Made by a program: the position numbers and the translations under genes. A model generated the notes under the pieces. The model made no database searches, was not told where the DNA came from, and saw only the letters and a program-made list of their open reading frames with translations. From Takakia lepidozioides (taxonomy: Eukaryota; Streptophyta; Takakiopsida; Takakiales; Takakiaceae): DNA of 64,000 bases. How positions within the stretch are numbered: position 1 is the stretch's first letter; every line of letters starts with the position of its first letter. Location of the stretch: NCBI GenBank assembly GCA_030704615.1, contig CM060733.1, positions 49,848,001 to 49,912,000 on the forward strand, in the 5' to 3' direction. This document shows positions 55,561 through 64,000 of the stretch, one piece after another.

Positions 55561-56575
55561 AGATTGATGCATATCTTAAAACATAGGGTCTACAAAGAAG
55601 AAGTGCAAATTATAATATTCTCTACATTCGATTGAGGATGGAAAAATTGTAATCCTCGTGCTTTATGTAAATGATCTCCTTATCACCGGTGACAACACCA
55701 ACAAGATAGAATGGATTCAATCACAGCTGAGCAGGAGATTTGATATGACCAATGTCGATCATATGAATCACTACCTACGGATAGAATTTATCTACTTTAA
55801 CAGGGGGATATTCATGACTCAGCGGGCATACACACTACAAACTCTGGCACAATTTGGCATGACCAATTGTAATCCTGCCTCAACACCCCGATGTTTGAAA
55901 ATCTTAAGCTGGTAGCAGATATGGGAGCACCACTTGAGGATGCATTGGAGTACCACACTATCGTAAGGCAAATTGATATATCTTACGAATACGAGACCAG
56001 ATATAGCTTTTGCGGTGGGAGTCATCAGCCGATTCATGACAGCCCCTCACGAGCCTCACGTGGCTGCTGCCAAACATATCCTCAGGTATCTAAAAGGTAC
56101 AGTCGAGTATGGATTGTTCTACGAACAAGGGGGAGAGACTGTGATATCTGGATGCTGACTGGGCCGACGACTCAGACACTAGAAGGTCAACCACATGATA
56201 CGTGTTTAGTCTCGACAATGGCCCAGTCACATGGACAAGCAAGAGACAACCAACAGTCTCTTGTTCATCAACCGAAGCCGAATACCAAGCTCTCACGGAG
56301 GGAACCAATGAGTCTATCTGGCTGAATCGGCTCACCTCAAAGCTACAGCAAAGGGACATCCCGATAAAATTGTGGTGTGACAACATGAGCTGCATCAAAA
56401 GTGCTAAGAACCCGGTGTTTCATGGACAAACGAAACACATTAAAGTGCAACATCACTTCGTACGTGAGAAATTTGGGACAGGGGAGGTTGACCTAGAGCA
56501 TGTTCGTACGACAGATCCGATTGCAGTCATTCTTACGAAGCCACGAGGGAAAGGAAATTCCAAAAGCTGAGGGAG
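55520..56575 (+). mobile_element. Ty1/copia retrotransposon relic (reverse transcriptase to RNase H)
   Basis: Reading frames in order: GLKQASRA, stop where Trp is expected, then YEKIDAYLKT, stop, then GLQRRSANYNILYIR. After a frame change come LYVNDLLITGD (catalytic YVDD altered to YVND), RFDMTNVDHMNHYL and TNTRPDIAFAVGVISRF. RNase H follows with TWTSKRQPTVSCSSTEAEYQ, WCDNMSCIKSAKNPVFHGQT and the tail REKFGTGEVDLEHV. gag, protease, integrase and the 5' LTR are missing. A purine run (aagaggagg) followed by TGTCAG at about 56755 may mark the 3' LTR start. Several stops and frameshifts make it non-functional. Confidence 0.9.
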
Positions 56576-56579
56576 CAAT

Positions 56580-57267
56580 TGGGTGTGTGTTCATTATCAA
56601 ATCTTCAAAAATTAGAAGCAAAGGCTAGTAATCCTTTCTCAATAGCAGAGAGAATCAGTTCAACTAGAGGAGGCAACTACCTTGGTCGCATTCACAGCTA
56701 TTCTCCCTGGAATTATCTAATTTTTTGTCATAGAAGACATGAGAGTAAGAGGAGGTGTCAGAAATATCACCCTCATTGTCTTGTCATCGAGTAACTCCTA
56801 TTATATTTTCCCTTATTTGCTAGCGGACAATCGTTATCTTGTAGGTTGTTACCTTGCTGGTCACATTACTCATTAGTCAGTGCCTCCACTCTTTTCTTAT
56901 GAGAACTTATCAGGTGATCACCAAGTAGTGGTGTAGTAGTTTATATGGAGCCATCTGTCTCACTACATTTATCAATATAGTTTGATCACATCAATAGCTG
57001 AGCCTCAACTCCTCAACAACTTCATCCCTATCTGGGGGAGGGGGTGATCTCCAATGTTTTTCTTAAGGATTTTGAGAAGGGGTACGAGTGGCTATATTAT
57101 TGGGTGTAGGGTAGTGCAAGTGGCCCACTCTAGGTAATTTTCCTCGAATTGGTAGGCTACATGTATTTCCACTCTTGTGGTATTGTGCCGATCAAATGGA
57201 CGTTAAGGAGCAATAGAAGGCGAAGTACAAAAATAGTTGAAAGCCAAAATAAAATAAAATAAATATT
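56580..57267. other. 3' flank of the copia relic, possible LTR remnant
   Basis: No gene is supported. A candidate LTR start (TGTCAGAAATATC) lies at about 56756 after a purine-rich run. No matching second LTR is in the window, so its end cannot be placed. Confidence 0.35.
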
Positions 57268-57410
57268 TGACGCCTCCCTATGGAAGCGTAAATTATGGCC
57301 CCAAAGGGTTAGTGCCTTCCGCTAGGAAGGTGGACACCTTTGTGACACCAATCGGTGGATTGAACCCAGAACCACTTCCGAGGTGGTATGTGCCCATTAC
57401 CACTAGTTGA
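57268..57410 (-). mobile_element. tRNA-derived SINE, truncated
   Basis: On the minus strand the head tagtggtaatgggcacatac and B-box-like gggttcaatccac are followed by ggtgtccaccttcc and a 3' end taatttacgcttcc...gaggcgtc. It shares its plan with the copies at 42128 and 59714. Confidence 0.75.
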
Positions 57411-57814
57411 AAGCCATAATAGGCAAATGAAACTCTTTCTTATGTGAAAACCATAACTGTAGACTCAAAGCTCAAAGCCTTAGGACCGCGTATCTAGGGC
57501 AAGAGAAGGGACGAGCATCTCCATGGAAATGGAGGAGGCCCCACATCCCTAAACCCACTCCTCATCTGGCCCGTCAGATCATCCTGCATGGGGCCCGCCA
57601 TGGCAACAATTTTTGCTGCCCCGTGGTTCCAGGGGCGAGGACCTTTTTTGAGACCCCCCAATTTTTGGTGAAAACTGCCTTATTTGGATCTCTTTTTCCC
57701 TTTGTTTCATTTGCCAAGGGGATTTTCAGGCGGCCAAATGGCAAAAAATCTCCAATAAAAAAACCTTGGTGATATCTGCGCTTCGTCGGCCCAATGTCAA
57801 TGGTCCACACATTC

Positions 57815-58185
57815 AGTTTATAATAATAAACTCATTGGAGGGATTCCATCATTTTTCACGACTTCTACTAGTCTTGTGCTTGAGGATTTCGGTTTCAATA
57901 ACCTGAGTGGAAGCTAACGTATTCACCCCATCAATGATTCGAGTTTGCAAAACTTGCGCATACTCCGTTAAGTTGGCAACAAGTTTGAGGGCTCTATTCC
58001 ATCTTTATTGGCAACATGGTGCAGCTTCAGGTACTTGATTTGTCTAACAACCTCTTTTCAGGCGAAATTCCTACTAATCTTACTCGATTACAAAATTTCA
58101 AAGTGACTGAAAATTCAAACTATTCACGAAACAAGGTTCCCCTTTGGATCTCGGTGCATTGGTGGCTTTGAAGTACTTGATTTTG
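57815..58185 (+). pseudogene. Leucine-rich-repeat fragment, degraded
   Basis: Short readings in different frames are typical of plant LRR receptor ectodomains: VYNNKLIGGIPSFF, FGFNNLSGS then stop, NKFEGSIPSLLAT, then MVQLQVLDLSNNLFSGEIPT and NLTRLQNFKVTENSN. At least two frameshifts and one stop separate them. No signal peptide, membrane segment or kinase follows on this strand. The nearby kinase exons are on the opposite strand, so the two are not one intact gene in their present order. Confidence 0.75.
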
Positions 58186-59311
58186 TCTCACATCGCTAAT
58201 ATTCGGAAAACAACTGCATTAAATATGTAGAGCAATTTCATTAATGAGGGATTCTTTTAAAGGCCCAAAAATAAATGGTGGAGGGTCGGACGAATGGGAT
58301 GGCGCAGAAAGGGGTGTGGGTGTGAGTAATTGGCTTGTGAGGTGTCAAGTAAAGCGAGAAAGAAGGAATGGAGGCAACGTAGAAGCTAGCATAGAAGTAA
58401 GAGGGCCCTCATTCTAGTTCTAGAACTTTCTAGAAGGAGAGATGAGGCGGTGGGCCCTTTCTAAGAGGCTCCACCACGCCTTGAAACAATAAAGTTATCC
58501 GTTTAAGTCCCACCTCTTTGACCCTCTGATCCATCCCCACATGCGGCTTTGGTGGGCAGTTTGAGCCTATACATTAAGTGAAGTAAAATGGGCAGGACTC
58601 GAGTAAACTGAGCTGGAGAGAGGAACAAAGCGGTGTGGCCTTGTGCCAGTTATGAAGGTGGGCCCCACATCAGGCTCATCCACGTGTCTCAGCACAGCGC
58701 CGCTGAGGAAGAGGGGATCAAACACGTTTGGGCAGGACCCATCGTTTACTTTGTGGGCTTTTGACCAAACTAAACTAGCTGAACTCACCGTGCATCCCCT
58801 GGACTTAACGGATAACTTTAATATATGAAGAAGTTGAGGGCTGCCTTTTACAGGTTTCTTCCGCCTCCACCTAACTTTGGGAGGCTCGGCTACCTTGCAG
58901 GAGCCCCCTAAAAAATGTAAATTTGGAATCTAAACCTTCTACAAGTGAATAACGTATACTGATCTCAGCATCGGACTCAGATTTTCAACCTGTCATAATT
59001 TCTTCCTTGTGAACAAAGATTGATCACAACTTGAGATCAAATTTTGCCAAATCGCACTGTTGACTCTCAAGTGTTGCATCTCTGTTTCCAACATGGTTCC
59101 AACCTCAGCTTCCGCAAATTCCAAGGTTGCCATCTGAACTTCAAAGGATCAACACCTCTTAATGTTGTGGTCTCGATGCAGACCAAGAAGTCAACCAACA
59201 CAGCTTATGTAAGACCTTCCTTGCACAGTAGGGGTCCCAATGTGCCTTTCATAGAAATTGTATCCTGGGAGTGATTAAATTTGTGTACAGGTGAATGTTC
59301 CAGGCATATGC
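58186..59311. other. Sequence between the LRR fragment and the kinase 3' end
   Basis: I saw nothing that supports a gene or known repeat here. Short open frames on both strands have no recognisable domain. Confidence 0.4.
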
Positions 59312-61593
59312 TTACCTGCCCTCCAAGTCACTGAAGACATCAGAAGTACCAACTATGCTTCGAGAAGGTAATTGGGGCGCATCTTCCTGAGGCCCCATAA
59401 TATTGGAAGTGTCGGCTACTGATCGAGAACTATTCCCACTTTGTGGATCAAAACCCGGGGCTAATTGGAGGCTTGGGAGTTCAGATGCCCCCAAAAGCAT
59501 TGACACTACTTGTGTCATAGATGGTCGTAAAGCAGCTCTCTCCTCTGTGCACATCAGTGCTATTTGTATCACCCTTTTCACCTCTTCTTCATTGTATCTT
59601 CCCCCTAGTTTGTCGTCTACAAGGCAAAGAAGGTCATCATCTCTCCATAATTTCTTGGTCTGCAAAATGGAAACCACGATTCAGTAAGGTTTCATTCCAT
59701 GCATATATATATAGACGCCTCCCGAAGGGAGCGTAAATTATGGTGTCTCTTCACCACAAGGGCTACTGCCTTCCAGCTGAAAGGTGGACACCTTCATGAC
59801 ACACCAGACTGTGGTTTGAACCCACAACCACATCCAATGTGGTATGTGCCCATTACCACTGGGCTACATGCTGGTTGTCAAGCATTCCATGGATTTATTT
59901 CACAGGGAAGGATGATAATGTGGATGCAAGGAGCTGGGCAGAACAAGAGATGTTTTAAGAGAAACGAAATGATACTTAATAACGTCTGTGGGAAGCTCAA
60001 AAGCTATTGGGACAATAGGATGAAAAAAACAAAAAAGAGAGACGGGCCAGAAACAGCCCAACAGCAACTAAAGCTGAGGGAATTGTCTAAGAGTCAACAG
60101 TACTTCATGCAGGTAAGCTGCCAAGCGTATGTGATCCTTGTAATGGAGGACCTCCGTAAGAGATTGGGTATCCCGGAATAGACGGTTGAATTTCCCACGA
60201 ATCTCATAGTATAAATGGCAGTGACGGAAGAAATGTTCTTCACTTTCAAGTTCCCTGTAGTTCCCAGCACCAGCGGGACATACTTGGTCATCAGGTTGCA
60301 GATTTTCCCACCTACCAGTCTCTATCCGTAGACTGTGGGAGCCCACCCTGAACCTCCCCAATGCCCTTAGAAGAGAGGGAGATAGAGCTGCACAAAGGTA
60401 ATTAGGCTGGAAGATCCTATCGTCATGGAAAACCAAGAATTTCTCCTGATGCAATTGCAGTTTTGTTGTTAGAGTGGCTGGTTTCCATGTCGCCTGACAT
60501 GCAGTTCCATAAGTTCTCTTCTAATGCATCTATTGCAGTCCTGTTTGGACACAACATCCACCCCCTCCGTAGAGAGAGAAAGAGGACGTGCAAAAGAGCT
60601 TATCACATCCGCAGGAGGCCAAACAAAGTCCATGGGGTACGGTAGAATTAGGAGTCTTTTGATGAACCCCAACGCTGCTCCAAGGTGGAGTGCCTAGACA
60701 GTTAGCTGCTCCAACTTCAGGTCCATATAGGTCAGAGAAATGAAATGATACTTCATAATGTCTGGAACGTCCGTGGAAGAGAACAAACGAAAAACACTAT
60801 GTTGGCCACGTTATGTTGGCCACGGGCCCCCAACCATGGGACAAAGTAGAACAACAAGGAGGCATAAGCGAATTAAGATCTATGCGTAAGGAGTAGAAAG
60901 TCAACATTTTGGTACAGGTCGCATGGGTTCAAAACTTACCCAATCTATCAGGAAAGCCCTCTCTGTGGAGTACTCAGCTTTCGTATTGCCCCTGCCACTA
61001 GTTGCCTCCAGAAGCACAACACCAAAGCTGAAGACATCCACCTTCTCTGTCAGCTGGCCCCGCAGAAGCTCTGGAGCTAGATACCCCCTGTATACAGTAA
61101 ACCGTATTTATCGACTTCAAAGCCTTATGACAGACCACTAACTTAGATAAAACTCTAACCGTATTCTACAGCCTTTGCTCCTCTATCATTCTGCTAGGAA
61201 AAGAAACTGAAATTTATGCTTGGCATGAAATGAAAAGCAGGAAAAATGACTCCTCAAATGTTCACTAGTAAAGAGGAGAATTCAAGAAGCTCCAAAGGAC
61301 TTTACCTTGTGCACTAAAAACATCAAAAGTAGGGTCTGAGATGCGAGCAGTTTACATGGTACCAGCGACTTGTGTGATGATGTGGGTTTGATCGTCTGGG
61401 TAAAGCTTCGCTAGTCCGAAATCAGCTATCTTTGGAGTCAGCTTTTCGTCCAAAAGGATATTGGCGGCTTTGATGTCCCGATGTATTATACGGGGCTGTA
61501 CTCCTTCATGTAGATATGCTAAACCTTGTGCAGTTCCAACAGCAATATTGAAGCGTGTCGGCCAATCAAGATGGATGGATTCATATTGAGAAC
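59312..61593 (-). CDS. Leucine-rich-repeat receptor-like Ser/Thr kinase (LRR-VIII-like), last three exons
   Basis: Membrane receptor kinases of this group sense extracellular signals; only the kinase C-terminal part is here. Exons (high to low): 61593-61356, 61087-60940, 59659-59312. The first reads [40 protein letters not shown] (catalytic HRDxKxxN intact), [18 protein letters not shown] (DFG intact) and VAGT. The second reads [20 protein letters not shown] and [14 protein letters not shown]. The third reads [40 protein letters not shown] and a Ser/Gln-rich tail ending LEGR. Phases join (AT+G at the first junction). The P-loop, VAIK lysine and ectodomain exons are not found: upstream sequence passes into a LINE that runs off the window. 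The intron at 59660-60939 holds a SINE and two LINE 3' ends. No stops were seen, so it may be functional if the 5' exons exist beyond 64000. Confidence 0.88.
59714..59873 (-). mobile_element. tRNA-derived SINE, nearly complete
   Basis: On the minus strand the head tagcccagtggtaatgggc and B-box-like gggttcaaaccac are followed by ggtgtccacctttcagctgg and a 3' end ataatttacgctcccttcgg...gaggcgtc. It lies in the receptor kinase intron. Confidence 0.8.
59965..60720 (-). mobile_element. LINE 3' end with C-terminal zinc-finger-like coding region and (ATTTC) tail
   Basis: The minus-strand frame 60454-60068 encodes [25 protein letters not shown] and [16 protein letters not shown], the Cys/His end typical of plant and algal non-LTR reverse transcriptase proteins. 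It then runs into a 3' UTR with tttgagcttcccacagacg and the short tail at about 59965. It is the best-preserved copy of the 3' end found across the callose synthase introns. Confidence 0.82.
60738..60800 (-). mobile_element. Short LINE 3'-end relic
   Basis: The plus-strand gagaaatgaaatgatactt followed by cataatgtctggaacgtcc repeats the tail and terminal part of the neighbouring LINE copy. Confidence 0.55.
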
Positions 61594-61699
61594 CTACAGA
61601 TCCAGCATTAAAAACACAGCTGAGAATATTATGCTCTTAGCAAGAGCAACCCCTTTGTTGACCCCCTAATCTCTCTCCCTCTCCTCTCTCCCCCTCCAT

Positions 61700-61748
61700 G
61701 GTCGTAGGAAAATTATTTTCTCTCTCTCTCTCTCTCTCTCTCTCTAAT
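61700..61748. repeat. (TC)n microsatellite
   Basis: About 17 uninterrupted TC units lie at about 61711-61745, between the kinase exon and the LINE 5' region. Confidence 0.9.
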
Positions 61749-62079
61749 CTCCCTGTCCTCTAGGAAGCCTATTGACATTGGGTGGACTTGAAACGGGAGT
61801 ACATTAATGTCTCTGTGACTAAATGCCGGCCTTGTGACCTCGTGTCCTTGTTTGTTTCGACCTGAAGCGCTTTGCTTCAGGTAAGGTAGTGCATTGGATT
61901 TAGTTGGAAAGCTTGGGCCCTTTCCCTCTTTAGAATATGCCTACACGGGCCATTCCCTGCAACTCCCTGGAGTGTGATCTCTGAATGGTAACAAGCGGAC
62001 TCCTACCACTTGGGGGCAGCCCCTCCGCCCAAATTGGGCAGTCGTATGCTCTGTCTAGCATACTCGGCACTTGGGCTCG

Positions 62080-64000
62080 GGTTGGTTCCTGTGCTTACAC
62101 TTATGGCCTGCGAAAACAATCAAAAATTTAGCTCCTATCAACATCAACACTCCTCAGGGTGATCCCTGGGAATTGGTTACTTATGCCAAATCTAGGGCTT
62201 CATGTGTAGTTTTTGGGGTGAATCCCAGGATGGACGATGTGTCCTTTAAAACTACATGCTCTAGCTTAGGCTTGGATTTCATGGCTAATGGTACCATCTC
62301 GAGACTTGATAACAGGGGTACGTTGAAGGTTGCAATGACCAAAAGTGCTTCTAATAGAGTCCCGCATCAATTCAATCTCAAAGAAGTTCGTCCCTTGACT
62401 GGCTGGAGAGCGGTCTTAGACATTGGTGATTCAATGGGGCGCTCTAGGAAGACAACCAAGGGCAACAACTTCAACTTGAGAGTTTCTAATCGGTTTGATG
62501 CTCTGGATGAGGTTGAATCCAAACAGCCAGAAGGACAAGATGCCCCTAAGTGTACGGAACCTGAACGTCCTGAATCTGAAGGATTTGGTACTCTGAATGG
62601 TTTACCAATCCTCAAGGTTTACACAAGACGAACAAATTCTATACACGGGGTAATTGTCCCCAAGCCGTCAGATGGACAATCTGTCCCTAAGTGTGCAGAG
62701 CCTGAACGTCGTGTAACTGAAGGATTTGGTACTCTAAATGGTTTACCAATCCTCAAAGTCTACACAAGACGAGCAAAATCTATACACGGGGTAATTGTCC
62801 CCAAGCAGTCTGACGGACAATCTGCCCCTATGTGTGCGGAGCCTGTGCGTCGTGTAACTGAAAGATTTGGTACCCTGAATGGTTTACCAATTCTCAAAGT
62901 TTACACAAGACGAGCAAAATCTACACATGGGGTAACTGTCCCCCCTTTGCAGAACGGTTGGCCGTCCAGGAGCAATCACAAGCTACCTAGACGACAAACA
63001 ATTCACACGCAAAGGGCTGGCTTGCGGCTGGCCACTTTCAACTTCTCAGGGTTGACCAACCAAAGGAAACAACTTGAAGTGGGACAAGTTCTTCGGACTA
63101 ATGATATTCATATCTGTGCTGGGCAAGAAACATGGGAATCGTCGGATAAACTGGTTGGAGATGTCATTGGTTATAAATGGGCAGGTAAGATGTGTACTCT
63201 CAAGGCAGCCTCTGCCAAACGCGGTCAAAAAGGGGTCGGATTCTTTGTCCGTGATTTCTTGTTTGACAATTGTGAAATTATCAACAAGGGTTTGAGGTAC
63301 GAGCATAGTATCTGGCTAAAACTGAATTTGAAGGGCGGCATGAGTACAAAGGACCTCTTTGTTGGTTGTGTTTACATGCCCACAGAGGGGACCCTTAGTG
63401 CTGACGCAGACAAGGCCTTCGAAGATGTAAAGCTGGACTGTGCTTCGTTCCTTGCCAAAGGTCAGGTGGTACTATTGGGGGACTTCAATGCCCGGGTGGG
63501 CAAAGGGATCCATCAGGACGATATCATTGGACCTTTTGGTGAGGACGAGCTGAATTCTAATGGCAGACGGTTAATTAACTGTCTAGAAGAGCTTCAGCTT
63601 TTGACCTTGAATAACAGGACAAGAGGTGACCAAGTGCAGTGGACTCGTGAGAAACCCCAAACTGGGGAACGTTCCATTGTGGACTATATCATAATGGACA
63701 AAATTTTGTTCCCCCAGTGTGCCAATGTGTTGATCGACAGAACTGATATTGGTACCTCTGACCACTTCCTGGTTTGGACTGAGATCAAAAGGTGTTTTCC
63801 CACCACCAAGAGATCTGTGAAACGTTCGATTCGGAAGTGGCGCATAGAAAAATTCCACAATGAGGAGGTCAAGGCTGAGTACGTCCAGGCCTTGCAAGAG
63901 GCTCTCCCTCATTTTGTCCAATCGCTCCAAGAACTTCAGTCACGCTCTGTTAACGCAAGAAATGAAGTCGAAAGAGCAGTGGACTCTTGGGAGAGTTTCG
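62080..64000 (+). mobile_element. LINE, 5' part: N-terminal region with tandem repeats and AP-endonuclease domain, runs off the window
   Basis: The plus frame is open from about 62070 to the end of the window (about 640 codons) without a stop. The first in-frame ATG is near 62231 (MDDVSFKTTCSSL). An N-terminal part is followed by three 47-residue repeats with core FGTLNGLPILKVYTRR. The endonuclease comes next: RLATFNFSGLTNQRKQL, CAGQETWES (catalytic Glu), GVGFFVRDFLFDNCEI, VVLLGDFNARVGKGIHQDD (GDFNxR box), GRRLINCLEELQLLTLNNRT, SIVDYIIMDK and GTSDHFLVWTEIK (SDH box). All catalytic motifs are intact, so this copy may have been active recently. The reverse transcriptase should follow beyond 64000. 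The 5' UTR probably begins between 61750 and 61900. It seems to sit in an intron of the receptor kinase, in the opposite orientation. Confidence 0.9.
62544..62945 (+). repeat. 141-bp (47-codon) tandem coding repeats in the LINE ORF
   Basis: Units start with ccctaagtgt or a variant at 62544, 62685 and 62826; the third is partial. They stay in frame. Each carries Cys-Ala/Thr-Glu-Pro and the KVYTRR core. Confidence 0.92.

Noticed and set aside
57574-57810. 78-residue minus-strand open frame
   Set aside because: No recognisable domain or splice context; it overlaps the lead-in to the LRR fragment on the other strand.
58567-58828. Overlapping open frames on both strands
   Set aside because: No similarity to known proteins, and mutual shadows of one stretch with few stops.

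Overview
The window is nuclear DNA from a land plant with large, transposon-rich introns. It holds a PLS-type pentatricopeptide repeat (PPR) gene, a roughly 50-exon callose synthase of the Arabidopsis GSL8/GSL10 type, a nuclear gene for a mitochondrial complex I subunit, a relic of a chloroplast PDZ/TPR protein, and many plant-type retroelements. The moss-like PPR style, long introns and retroelement mix suit a seed-free plant (bryophyte, lycophyte or fern) or a gymnosperm. The sequence alone does not fix the species. No organellar, bacterial or CRISPR features were seen.

Layout: (1) 1-2252, minus strand: 3'-truncated PPR gene built of near-identical 303-bp (101-codon) units. (2) 5141-36316, minus: callose synthase. 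I placed 50 exons by homology, splice signals and matching reading phase. Its introns carry a miniature LTR retrotransposon (TRIM) whose LTRs hold a tRNA-like Pol III unit, about nine 3' ends of a LINE family with (ATTTC)n tails, hairpins and local duplications. (3) 38670-44256, minus: NDUFV2 (24-kDa subunit of complex I), ten exons, one of them doubtful. (4) 44765-49450, plus: MET1-like PDZ/TPR gene, divergent from NDUFV2 across about 0.5 kb, with in-frame stops and a frameshift. (5) 49.5-57.4 kb: repeat land with a G-rich minisatellite, a perfect 62-bp tandem duplication, a decayed LINE reverse transcriptase, an AT-rich swarm of short palindromes holding a 726-bp solo LTR, and a Ty1/copia relic. 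(6) 57.8-61.6 kb: a degraded leucine-rich-repeat fragment (plus), then three 3' exons of an LRR receptor-like kinase (minus), interrupted by SINE and LINE pieces. (7) about 61.8-64.0 kb, plus: 5' half of a LINE with an endonuclease domain and three 141-bp coding repeats, running off the window.

The genes do not form a pathway. The callose synthase makes beta-1,3-glucan (cell-plate type by homology), NDUFV2 carries the N1a iron-sulfur cluster of complex I, MET1 acts in photosystem II assembly, and the PPR protein is expected to act on organellar RNA. The best candidates for something little described are the TRIM with Pol III-type LTRs, the 303-bp PPR expansion, the palindrome swarm, and the MET1 copy whose defects include transition-type changes. 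All exon boundaries come from reading the sequence and recalled family sequences; no search was run.
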